From: CAZKZZ01 sp964557375
GTDB lineage: Bacteria; Spirochaetota; Spirochaetia; SPDA01; CAZJBZ01
Direction of reading: 5' to 3'
Length of the DNA: 64,000 nucleotides
Assembly (NCBI GenBank): GCA_964557375.1
Contig: CAZKZZ010000003.1
Location: forward strand, 7,917-71,916
This document shows positions 36,193 to 44,282 of the stretch, one piece after another (within the stretch, counting starts at the first letter, position 1; each line of letters begins with the position of its first letter). The notes under the pieces were generated by a model. That model ran no database searches. It was not told the DNA's origin and worked only from the letters and a program-made list of their open reading frames with translations. The position numbers were made by a program, and so were the translations under genes.

Positions 36193-38016
36193 TTATTCAG
36201 ATTCTAAGTTCTTAAAGGGTTTATAAGGTATTCCGGTCCATGCCATTCCCAAATGACCGGAAAATTCAAGCATATTTAGCCGTACTCCGTGTACTACCAC
36301 ACTGAGCGCTCCCATTGCGATATTAAGAAGATGTCCGAGAAGAAGGATCAACACTCCACCAATAATACCTATTACCCCTTCTCCCGCTCCGGCGGCCATT
36401 TCATTAAAGCTCCTGGCAATTTCTACTGTAGCAAGCCCTACAGCAAAAAGCCGTATGTACGAAATGATATCTGATAAAGCACTGATCCCGTCCAAAAAGA
36501 GAGTGAGGAATCCGCCGATTCCGCGAAGAACACCTTTAAAGAAGTTACCTTCCTGTTTACCGAAGAGAAGCACTGTTATGAGCCCCCCAAAAATCAGATA
36601 CAGTGCATACTGGGGTACCGGAAACTTTGCGGAACTGAGAACAAGATTTAAGACCACATAGTAAAGGCCTATTACGATGGCAAACCATCCCAACTGAGCA
36701 AATGCACGTATACGAGGTTTCTTCTTAATTTCGGTAATAAAATTCCAGATATGGGCAATACTGATTTGCACAGTACCGATTATAAAACAGATATGTTTAA
36801 CCGTCTCGCTGCTTCGCGGATTAAACGTAGCTATCGGCTCTATTACCAGATAGGAAAGAAAGCTGTTACTACTTACCGCCCCTTTCCAGCCGAACCAGGT
36901 ACCGGTAATCGCGCCCCATATAATGGTACAGCTGCTCATCACGAGCAGAAGCGGTATGCCGAGACCTACATTCTCCTTTTTGCGCAGTTTTTTAAGCAGG
37001 ACCGCGAAGGTGAAACCGAAAAATATAAATCCGTATCCGGCATCACCGACGATCATTGCAAAGAAAATACTCAAGAAAACGAGAAAGAAAAAACTGATAT
37101 CATATTCACGGTAACCGGGGACTGTCCCCAGCATATCAAAGACGGGTTGTATAATCTTTATCCATTTAGGGTTCTCGACCAGAGTCGGGACCGGATCTTC
37201 CGAGCTCGGTTCTTCGAACAGAAGCGCCCATCCTTGTTTGGATGCCTCTTTTTTTAAGGCATCTGTTTTCGGTTGAGGTGAATATCCGGATATAAATGCC
37301 AGCTCTCCATCTTCCTGCATGTTTGCGTGAGCTCTTTCGAACTGTATCCGAAGGTCAACACTCTCCATATTTTTTTCAAAAGAGCTGCGGTAGTGTGCGA
37401 TGTCGCGTATGCGGGCGGTTATCGATTCTAATTTTTCATCGATGATATCCATTTCTTCCCGCAGTTCAGATATTCCGGCTTCCGGAATCGAAAATTGATT
37501 GTCTTCGATAATATTTTCCGGGTTGAGAAAAACAGCAGCAGCTAAAATGGCAGCCTTAGAGCGAGCCACAATAAAAACATAACCCTGCTCTTCGAGCGAC
37601 TGCAATGTATCAGGAGCAATCGAGTACAACCGTATAAATACCCCCTGTTTCTCGAGTGTACGTATTTCTTTAGGATCGAACCGGCCCCACCCCGCTAATC
37701 GTTCTGTTTCCCGTTTGAGCTTGTCCTTTTTATCCTGAAGGCTCCGCTGTTCCTCGTATAACCGGTTAACCTCTTCGGCAAATTCAACTGTATCTTCCTG
37801 GTTCAGTATTTCTGCATTCGGGTCCGCGTATTCCGGGGGGAGCAACATCATCGTGCGCTCGAGATAGTTGTACGTTTCGATCAATTTCTCGAGATTTGCG
37901 GTTGATGCATCGCCGATTTCGAGATGAAGTATTCCGAGTTTTCTTAATTGTTCTAATGTCTCCTTCTTTTCCGTGTTCATGGTGATCAAGGAGACTTTTT
38001 GCATCGGCACAATCAT
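36193..38016 (-). CDS. atpI: V-type ATPase subunit I
   Basis: The 607-residue subunit is the stator that anchors the peripheral stalks and conducts ions with the K ring. The N-terminal half (1-300) is cytoplasmic and contains long coiled-coil segments (EEVNRLYEEQRSLQDKKDKL). The C-terminal half has about seven or eight transmembrane helices, starting near FFFLVFLSIFFAMIVGDAGYG. The conserved signatures YIRLFAVGLA and LSVVVHGVRLNMLEF are present near the end. It follows atpD by 6 bases. Confidence 0.94.
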   Translation of the reverse strand: MIVPMQKVSLITMNTEKKETLEQLRKLGILHLEIGDASTANLEKLIETYNYLERTMMLLPPEYADPNAEILNQEDTVEFAEEVNRLYEEQRSLQDKKDKLKRETERLAGWGRFDPKEIRTLEKQGVFIRLYSIAPDTLQSLEEQGYVFIVARSKAAILAAAVFLNPENIIEDNQFSIPEAGISELREEMDIIDEKLESITARIRDIAHYRSSFEKNMESVDLRIQFERAHANMQEDGELAFISGYSPQPKTDALKKEASKQGWALLFEEPSSEDPVPTLVENPKWIKIIQPVFDMLGTVPGYREYDISFFFLVFLSIFFAMIVGDAGYGFIFFGFTFAVLLKKLRKKENVGLGIPLLLVMSSCTIIWGAITGTWFGWKGAVSSNSFLSYLVIEPIATFNPRSSETVKHICFIIGTVQISIAHIWNFITEIKKKPRIRAFAQLGWFAIVIGLYYVVLNLVLSSAKFPVPQYALYLIFGGLITVLLFGKQEGNFFKGVLRGIGGFLTLFLDGISALSDIISYIRLFAVGLATVEIARSFNEMAAGAGEGVIGIIGGVLILLLGHLLNIAMGALSVVVHGVRLNMLEFSGHLGMAWTGIPYKPFKNLESE

Positions 38017-38022
38017 TTTGCG

Positions 38023-38616
38023 TTACACCTTCTTGATTTTGTTCTTGGCTATTTTCCCGCGGACTACCGCTGCTGTTTGTTGATCGCCTAGATAAATCGT
38101 AATCTGGCGTATGTTTTCTTTTGTCTCGGGTATTTTTACTTTTTCAAACAGATTTACCCGCTGAGTGGTAATTCTCAGTTCTTCACTGAGCCGGTCTATC
38201 TGTTCCTGCAGACAAGTCAATTCCTCATCTATCTCGATTAATTTCTTTATGTATTCGATGCCGGTATCAACCCACAACGGCATTTCAAAAAGATTGTATG
38301 AAATATCTTCGAATGTGATGCTGTCGAAAACGGGAATATCCACCCCCGCAATATTACCGGTTTCTCTTCGCAATTCTTTTATCTTTACTAAGTCTTTTAT
38401 ACCGACCCGTTCACCAAAAACATCGATCCAATCAAAAAGCTCTTCATAATAAGCATCTCTCTCTTTAGTCTTTTTTCTCAACCGGGCTTCGGTTTGACGT
38501 ATGACCATCTGCAGCTGCTGTTTTTTTAATGTCAGCGTGGGCAGGAATCGTTCAAACCGTTTCAAGGCGTCCTTTTGCTTTTTGAGTTCGTTCTTAGTGT
38601 ACTTTACCTTTGCCAT
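38023..38616 (-). CDS. atpD: V-type ATPase subunit D
   Basis: The 197-residue subunit is the central rotor shaft, a long antiparallel coiled coil. The N-terminal helix begins KVKYTKNELKKQKDALKRFE and the C-terminal one ends near VNLFEKVKIPETKENIRQI, both typical of the family. It lies between B and I with gaps of 3 and 6 bases. In other V-ATPases subunit D is capped by subunit F, for which there is no obvious gene here. Confidence 0.93.
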   Translation of the reverse strand: MAKVKYTKNELKKQKDALKRFERFLPTLTLKKQQLQMVIRQTEARLRKKTKERDAYYEELFDWIDVFGERVGIKDLVKIKELRRETGNIAGVDIPVFDSITFEDISYNLFEMPLWVDTGIEYIKKLIEIDEELTCLQEQIDRLSEELRITTQRVNLFEKVKIPETKENIRQITIYLGDQQTAAVVRGKIAKNKIKKV

Positions 38617-38619
38617 ATA

Positions 38620-39927
38620 CTACGAAACCTGCGTCTCTTTCGGCCAGTACTGTTTTACAAGTTCAGTCCTCAAGCCTGTTTCCTCGGGAGTCAAACATTC
38701 AGCAAGAATTTCCCACCCTTTATCCAGTGCTTTCTCTAAGGGTATATTAACGGAGAGGTCCATCATCTCCCGTTCAAAAAGCTCTCCGTATTTGAGCAGT
38801 TTATTGTCCCAATCCGACATTCGAAATCCCATGGATTTCTTTTCCAAAGACTCCTGATAATTAGCGTATAATTTTATCATGCCGTCCATGAGAGGCCGGT
38901 GGTCTTCACGGGTGTCTTTATTTACCTGCTGTTTGAGCCGGGAGAGAGAACCGAACGGTTCGATCCTCCCATTTCGAAGATAAAACTGCCCTTCAGTAAT
39001 GTACCCCGTGTTGTCGGGAATCGGATGGGTAACATCATCCCCGGGCATCGTGGTTGCAGCAAGTATGGTAATCGATCCGGCACCTTCAAAATCGACGGCT
39101 TTCTCGTACCGTGAGGCTAATTGACTATATAAATCTCCCGGATAACCGCGGTTTGAGGGCACCTGCTCCATGGTAATAGCAATCTCTTTCATGGCATCGG
39201 CGAAGTTCGTCATATCGGTCAGTAGGACAAGGACCTTTTTCCCGTCCAAAGCAAATCGCTCGGCAACAGCCAAGGAGAGGTCCGGAACAAGCAGACTTTC
39301 TACAACAGGGTCGGCGGCCGTATGCACGAAAAAGATAGTTCGGTTCAAAGCACCGCCCTCTTCAAGGGTGTCTCGAAAATAGAGATAATCGTCGTACTTG
39401 AGTCCGATTCCTCCTAAAATAATCATATCGACTTCCGCTTGCATGGCAATACGAGCGAGAAGCGGATTGTATGGTTCTCCCGAGACTGAGAAGATAGGCA
39501 ACTTCTGTGATACGACTAAGGAATTGAACACGTCAATCATAGGGATTCCGGTACGGATCATATTTCGGGGAATAATACGCATAGCCGGGTTGACCGAAGG
39601 TCCTCTAATTTCAATGACATTTTCGGTAAGCTCGGGACCATTATCACGAGGACGTCCGCTGCCGTCGAAAATTCTTCCTAGCAGGTTCTCAGAAAATGAA
39701 ACCTGCATGGGGTGTCCTAAAAACCGTACTTCATCACCGGTGGAAATTCCTCTTCCTCCCGCGTATACCTGAAGCGCGACTTTATCTTTGTTTAGGCGGA
39801 TTACTTCCGCAAGGGAAGTGGTGTGGGAGGATTTTACTTCCGCCAAATGGCCGTATAACACTCCTTCAGCGGTAACTGTGATTACATTCCCTGCAATTTC
39901 TTCAATTTTACTGTAAATCTTTCTCAT
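38620..39927 (-). CDS. atpB: V-type ATPase subunit B
   Basis: The 435-residue regulatory subunit alternates with A in the ATP-hydrolysing head. Signatures are GRIFDGSGRPRD near residue 85, IDVFNSLVVSQKLPIFSVSG (no P-loop GKT, as expected for the non-catalytic subunit) and the C-terminal VNIPLEKALDKGW. The start is at 39927, 3 bases after the atpA stop. Length and domain order are normal. Confidence 0.95.
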   Translation of the reverse strand: MRKIYSKIEEIAGNVITVTAEGVLYGHLAEVKSSHTTSLAEVIRLNKDKVALQVYAGGRGISTGDEVRFLGHPMQVSFSENLLGRIFDGSGRPRDNGPELTENVIEIRGPSVNPAMRIIPRNMIRTGIPMIDVFNSLVVSQKLPIFSVSGEPYNPLLARIAMQAEVDMIILGGIGLKYDDYLYFRDTLEEGGALNRTIFFVHTAADPVVESLLVPDLSLAVAERFALDGKKVLVLLTDMTNFADAMKEIAITMEQVPSNRGYPGDLYSQLASRYEKAVDFEGAGSITILAATTMPGDDVTHPIPDNTGYITEGQFYLRNGRIEPFGSLSRLKQQVNKDTREDHRPLMDGMIKLYANYQESLEKKSMGFRMSDWDNKLLKYGELFEREMMDLSVNIPLEKALDKGWEILAECLTPEETGLRTELVKQYWPKETQVS

Positions 39928-39930
39928 AGC

Positions 39931-41709
39931 TTAAGCCTCAACTCTTTCTTTTTCGAGCACTTCCTTTGCCTTTTCATCAATTCCGATTTTTTTACTCTCG
40001 AGCATATCCTTTATCTCGTTCTCGAGTCTGGCAAATTCGTCGGATTTCCATTCGCAGCCGTTATAATCGATATATTTTTGGCGTAATTGATTAAAATATG
40101 TGCGGGCTTCATCCTTATTTTCGAGCTGAAAACGGGATGCTAATATTTCTAAAACGAGCTCAAAAATGTGTCTTTGCCGTTCTATAGTAACTGCAGCGTC
40201 TATCGGATCGAAGGCATCCTGCTGTATATAAGCACTATCTAAAAAATCACTCTTGAGAAAGAGGATATAATCATCAAGACTGGTCCCCTCTTCTCCGACA
40301 ACCTTCATCATTTGATCGACTTCATTTCCTCTGAACAGGATATCTCTGGCATAATCGGTTTTCTCCTTGTCTACGGCACCTTCGTATTTGCTCCAGCTTT
40401 CCAGAGGATGTATAGCGGGATACTTACGGGCATCGGAGCGTTCCCGGGAAAGGCCGTGAAAAGCCCCAACTACTTTCAGGGTGGCCTGAGTAACCGGTTC
40501 TTCAAAGTTTCCGCCCGCCGGACTTACGGTCCCGCCGATAGTTACGGAGCCGGTCGAACCGTCCTTCAGCCGGACAACCCCCGCCCGTTCATAAAAATTG
40601 GCGATAACGGATTCGAGATAAGCCGGGAATGCTTCTTCGCCGGGGATCTCTTCGAGTCTTCCGGACATCTCTCTCATAGCCTGGGCCCATCGGGAAGTAG
40701 AATCTGCAAGGAGGAGTATATTCAGTCCCATCTGCCGGTAGTATTCCGCAAGGGTCACAGCCGTATATACCGACGCTTCACGGGCTGCGACCGGCATGGA
40801 TGAAGTATTGCAGATGATGACCGTCCGTTCCATGAGAGTACGGCCTGTTCGGGGATCGAGAAGTTCGGGAAACTCTCGAAGCGTTTCCACAACCTCTCCT
40901 GCCCGTTCTCCGCAGGCGGCGATGATGACTATGTCTACTTCCGCGTTTCTGCTGGTAATTTGCTGTAAAACAGTTTTGCCGGCGCCGAAAGGTCCGGGGA
41001 TGCAGTACGTACCGCCTCGGGCAACCGGAATAAACGTATCGATAAGCCTGATTTTGGTTACCATCGGCTCGGTTGGTTTCAACCGCTGATCGTAGCAGTC
41101 GATCGCCCGTTTTACCGGCCATTCAAACCTCATTGTGACGGGAACAACATTTCCGTCGCTGTCTTCGAGTTCGGCGATCGTCTCTGTTATTTTATATTTC
41201 CCTTTTTCTATAATCTTTTTTACCGTATACGTATCGTAGAAATTAAACGGGACCATAATTCGATGTTCAAAGATACCTTCCGGGACGGTCCCTAAGGTTT
41301 CGGCCCTGGTTACTGTATCACCCACCGACACTTTCGGGGTAAAATCCCATTCGGTCTCTTCCGAAAGTGCGGTCAGATACACCCCTCTGTCTAAAAAGAA
41401 CCCGCACTGTTCGGCCAGTTCAGGGAGAGGATTCTGCAGACCGTCGTAGATCTGCTGGAGCAGCCCGGGACCGAGTTCAACTGCTAAGAGTTCTTTTGAA
41501 AACTCCACAGGGTATCCAATTCCGATTCCCTCCGTCATCTCGAAAACTTGCAGCTCGACAGTATTTCCTCGAATACGAATTACTTCCGATTTTAGCCGCT
41601 TTTCACCCAACAACACGTAGCCGACTTCGTTGAGCGAAACATCGCCGTCGACTTCCGCGGTAATCATATTTCCATTTACACCAATAATTTTTCCCTTGGT
41701 TTCTTCCAT
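39931..41709 (-). CDS. atpA: V-type ATPase catalytic subunit A
   Basis: The catalytic subunit has the P-loop GPFGAGKTVLQQ (about residue 238), the family insertion before it (non-homologous region, about 110-200) and Walker B ILLLADSTSRWAQAMRE. I start at the ATG at 41709 (592 residues), which has GGAG 7 bases upstream and follows the stop of the DUF2764 gene. The ORF would otherwise begin 5 codons earlier at 41724, overlapping that gene. The operon context confirms the assignment. Confidence 0.96.
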   Translation of the reverse strand: MEETKGKIIGVNGNMITAEVDGDVSLNEVGYVLLGEKRLKSEVIRIRGNTVELQVFEMTEGIGIGYPVEFSKELLAVELGPGLLQQIYDGLQNPLPELAEQCGFFLDRGVYLTALSEETEWDFTPKVSVGDTVTRAETLGTVPEGIFEHRIMVPFNFYDTYTVKKIIEKGKYKITETIAELEDSDGNVVPVTMRFEWPVKRAIDCYDQRLKPTEPMVTKIRLIDTFIPVARGGTYCIPGPFGAGKTVLQQITSRNAEVDIVIIAACGERAGEVVETLREFPELLDPRTGRTLMERTVIICNTSSMPVAAREASVYTAVTLAEYYRQMGLNILLLADSTSRWAQAMREMSGRLEEIPGEEAFPAYLESVIANFYERAGVVRLKDGSTGSVTIGGTVSPAGGNFEEPVTQATLKVVGAFHGLSRERSDARKYPAIHPLESWSKYEGAVDKEKTDYARDILFRGNEVDQMMKVVGEEGTSLDDYILFLKSDFLDSAYIQQDAFDPIDAAVTIERQRHIFELVLEILASRFQLENKDEARTYFNQLRQKYIDYNGCEWKSDEFARLENEIKDMLESKKIGIDEKAKEVLEKERVEA

Positions 41710-41713
41710 GAAT

Positions 41714-42247
41714 CTACTCCACACTCACGATTGATTCGTATATTTGGTCGAATTGTTCTTTGCCATACTCTTTTTGGAACAAGGCCTTTCTCTCCAGTAG
41801 CTGTAATTTTAAGTAATAGAGTATGAGTTTCTCTATCTCAAAAAAATAGTTTACTTCAAGTTCTTCATACAGGTCCCAACGGGAATGCATAAGCGTAAGC
41901 TCACCCTGCAGCGGATAACTTTGATTAAACGCCTCTCTCGCCGCTTCTTTTGCTTCCGGAATATTTTCCGCGGATACCGCATCTTGGGTCTCAATCCCCA
42001 TTTTCTGGCTGCGGAGAACCGCCAATTCATTCCGCACGGTTTTCTCCCATTGAGACACCGTATTAAGCACTCGATTTGTGTAATTTTTGTATAAAAGCTG
42101 TTCAAAAGAGGCGGATTGAAGCAGTTCGTAATCTTTCTGTGATGCTTGACGCCGGCAGAGATCAAGATACTCATCCGTCTCTATAGTCTTTTCAGTATCA
42201 AAGGAGAGAAAAGGAAGTGATGCGACAATATAGTAGTATTGACTCAA
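41714..42247 (-). CDS. DUF2764 protein of the V-ATPase operon
   Basis: The 177-residue protein starts with MSQYYYIVASLPFLSF, the hallmark of DUF2764, a family found next to V-ATPase genes in spirochaetes and Bacteroidetes. It is mostly helical and ends with charged helices (EIEKLILYYLKLQLLERKAL). No subunit C is recognisable in the operon. I infer that this protein fills a C-like (stalk collar) role, but this is not shown by the sequence. It sits between E (13 bases) and A. Confidence 0.85.
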   Translation of the reverse strand: MSQYYYIVASLPFLSFDTEKTIETDEYLDLCRRQASQKDYELLQSASFEQLLYKNYTNRVLNTVSQWEKTVRNELAVLRSQKMGIETQDAVSAENIPEAKEAAREAFNQSYPLQGELTLMHSRWDLYEELEVNYFFEIEKLILYYLKLQLLERKALFQKEYGKEQFDQIYESIVSVE

Positions 42248-42260
42248 GTGAGATTACCTC

Positions 42261-42869
42261 TTAAGTAAGTGCTTTTTCCATAATTTCTTTTAATCTTGGA
42301 TTCAACAATTCGGAAAGGTTTTCTGCCAATCCTTCTCCTGAAAAGTTGTAATAAGCTGAACCGTCTTTTTCAGCAATATAGAATCCCGATTTGACTCCTC
42401 GAAACGGCTTGACTTCTACACCCTTTTTCATCTCTTCCGCTAACGCTGCTTTCAGCTTTTTTTCGAGCTTATCGAATTGTTCTTCAGAGATGAGTACGGA
42501 AAGATTTCCTGTGTGTTCTTTGCTCCAGTTCTTCAAGATCATAGAAACAGATTCCGCTACAACATCATCGCTTAAGCTATTATCCACTTCCTGCTTTACA
42601 ACTGAGTCGAACAGCACTGTGATCTTTTTCTCGAGCGTTAAAAGGAGGTCCCTCCCGGCTTGGGTGAGGGCTTCTTCGCCGCTTTGTCGTAATTTTTCTG
42701 CTTCCTTTTTTGCATCCGCGACTATTTTGTCCGCCTTATTTTGAGCGTCCGCGGTAATCTGTTTCGCTTGCTTTTCAGCCTCTTCGGTTATCTGCTTCGC
42801 CTGTTCCTCAGCGTTTTTAACACCTTCCGATTTTATCTTGTCGATCAATTCCTGTAATTGCGATTCCAT
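42261..42869 (-). CDS. atpE: V-type ATPase subunit E
   Basis: The 202-residue peripheral-stalk subunit has a long N-terminal coiled coil (about 1-90; EEQAKQITEEAEKQAKQI repeats) and a globular C-terminal part that binds the A/B head (FRGVKSGFYIAEKDGSAYYN). It is the first gene of the ATPase operon. No separate subunit G/H gene is obvious; the partner of E in the stalk is therefore unknown here. Confidence 0.92.
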   Translation of the reverse strand: MESQLQELIDKIKSEGVKNAEEQAKQITEEAEKQAKQITADAQNKADKIVADAKKEAEKLRQSGEEALTQAGRDLLLTLEKKITVLFDSVVKQEVDNSLSDDVVAESVSMILKNWSKEHTGNLSVLISEEQFDKLEKKLKAALAEEMKKGVEVKPFRGVKSGFYIAEKDGSAYYNFSGEGLAENLSELLNPRLKEIMEKALT

Positions 42870-42949
42870 ACAAACCTCTTTACATGCTTTGATTTCTAAA
42901 AACTGTAACTAATATATCTAATAGAATCAATAATATAGCCTCCCTTACC

Positions 42950-42994
42950 GGTAAAAAAAAGCCATTTTTCTCGTTACATGAAGCTTTTTTCACC
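42950..42994 (-). terminator. possible transcription terminator between the 43-kb cassette and the ATPase operon
   Basis: Just after the stop of the upstream gene, the minus strand reads GGTGAAAAAAGC, a spacer of about 20 bases, then GC, nine T and ACC. The arms can pair through GGT/ACC, an A/T block and GC/GC. The stem is mostly A-T and the loop is long, so this is only a candidate. No convincing promoter for atpE is seen in the rest of this gap. Confidence 0.35.
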
Positions 42995-43393
42995 TTATAG
43001 CGAACCCAAACTCAAGTCCCCATGAACTTTAATAACGTTTCCGTCTTTGTGTATTTTTAAATTCTTCCCAGGAAATGCCGTGGGTAGTTCTCTTTTTAAC
43101 ATTTTTATTACATCTTCATCAATCCGCTTCCGGACAGATTCAGGCACATTCTCCAGAGTTACCATATCCACATCCACGACATATCCCCGACCGTATTCCG
43201 AACCGTATCCGGCAGTAAAAGAAGCTCCGATGCTGAAAAGCCCGTCGTGTGATTTGTTCGCTGTCGTCCCTCTCTCCGGACGTGAGGGATGGAGAATATA
43301 CTTCCTTCCATAGGTATCCTCGAGATATATATCAATCTTGTCCAGGATTTGTTTTAACTTCTTCTCCCAGGCAACTAATTTCGGATGGCGCAT
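42995..43393 (-). CDS. conserved-looking hypothetical protein of the envelope cassette
   Basis: The 132-residue protein starts at the ATG at 43393 (MRHPKLVAWEKKL), one base after the stop of the lipoprotein gene. It has a helical N-terminus, a glycine-rich centre (IGASFTAGYGSEYGRGYVV) and a C-terminal alpha/beta part with ESVRKRIDEDVIKMLKREL. No signal peptide or membrane segment is seen. I do not recognise the family. The longer ORF to 43483 reads through lipoprotein sequence in another frame and is not used. Confidence 0.65.
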   Translation of the reverse strand: MRHPKLVAWEKKLKQILDKIDIYLEDTYGRKYILHPSRPERGTTANKSHDGLFSIGASFTAGYGSEYGRGYVVDVDMVTLENVPESVRKRIDEDVIKMLKRELPTAFPGKNLKIHKDGNVIKVHGDLSLGSL

Positions 43394-43394
43394 G

Positions 43395-44060
43395 TTACCA
43401 TCGAACTTCCCACACCACTTCAGTGTTGTTTTCCAACAGCTCAGGGATGGATGTCGTAAAAAAGATAGTACGGCCGTTGTCACTTACAGTACCGATGTTG
43501 GAATCTGTAATCGGGGCCGGTGTGTTCAATGTAAACTCGAGTGTATAATCGTTGAAATATGTATGTATCATCGTCATTGTATCCGGGTCCACCTGCTGTT
43601 CTGTGCCGGAAAACAATCGATATCGAAAGACTGTTTCGTTTCCGTCCTGCTCTAAGGTAAAGGATTCTTCCTCTTGTGAGGTGCTGAACAGTCCTGATAG
43701 TGCTTCGACCGAATCGAAACGAAAGTTTGCATTAATATAGACATTTTGTTCATCTTCATTCTGGTCACTCGAGATGAGAGAAATGCCGTCCGTATTGGCA
43801 ACGGTCCTTTCTAAATCATCATTATTTACCGGAAGAGGAACGAGCGGGTCTTTCTCGTCCAACCGTCCGAGGTGGGCCACTTTATGCGATATTCGGTACG
43901 AAAGATCAACGGTCCCTGTCCCGTCTTCCCGTATTGTAATGCTCGACTTTACCCCGATACACGCATTGAAGAGGAGAAGTACTGCTACGACGGTCATTGA
44001 GTAAATGAATATCCGGAACACTTTTTTTTGTTTGGTGCACTTAGAGGGCATCATCTTCAC
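43395..44060 (-). CDS. lipoprotein of unknown function
   Basis: The 221-residue protein has a long basic N-region, a hydrophobic core and LLLFNAC with Cys34 as the likely lipidation site. The mature part is rich in beta strands (IGVKSSITIREDGTGTVDLS, NVYINANFRFDSVEAL) and reads like a periplasmic beta-domain; it ends in VVWEVRW. It overlaps the small membrane protein upstream by 20 bases and is followed after one base by the hypothetical gene at 43393. No family is assigned. Confidence 0.75.
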   Translation of the reverse strand: MKMMPSKCTKQKKVFRIFIYSMTVVAVLLLFNACIGVKSSITIREDGTGTVDLSYRISHKVAHLGRLDEKDPLVPLPVNNDDLERTVANTDGISLISSDQNEDEQNVYINANFRFDSVEALSGLFSTSQEEESFTLEQDGNETVFRYRLFSGTEQQVDPDTMTMIHTYFNDYTLEFTLNTPAPITDSNIGTVSDNGRTIFFTTSIPELLENNTEVVWEVRW

Positions 44061-44241
44061 TTTCTTCCTCTGGCTGTTTTTGTGGAATCTTCTTTTTTTT
44101 CACCTGTACCTTTTTTACTGTCACCGGCCTCTTGTCCAGCGATGCTAATTTGAAAACAAGAGGAATAATAAACAGTAATGCCGCGACAACCGCAATAAAC
44201 TCCCATGAACTGAACAGTTTCTTGATAAGTTCCATCGGCAT
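44041..44241 (-). CDS. small single-span membrane protein
   Basis: The 66-residue product has one transmembrane helix (about 14-32, FIAVVAALLFIIPLVFKLA), then a highly basic stretch (KKVQVKKKKIP) and an acidic tail (EEESEDDAL). By the positive-inside rule, the basic tail is probably cytoplasmic. It overlaps the lipoprotein gene by 20 bases. No clear ribosome binding site is seen, and a start at the second Met (MELIKK) is equally possible. Confidence 0.55.
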   Translation of the reverse strand: MPMELIKKLFSSWEFIAVVAALLFIIPLVFKLASLDKRPVTVKKVQVKKKKIPQKQPEEESEDDAL

Positions 44242-44282
44242 AAGAACAGAATAACTGTTTATAGAAAAAGAGGCAATCGTCC

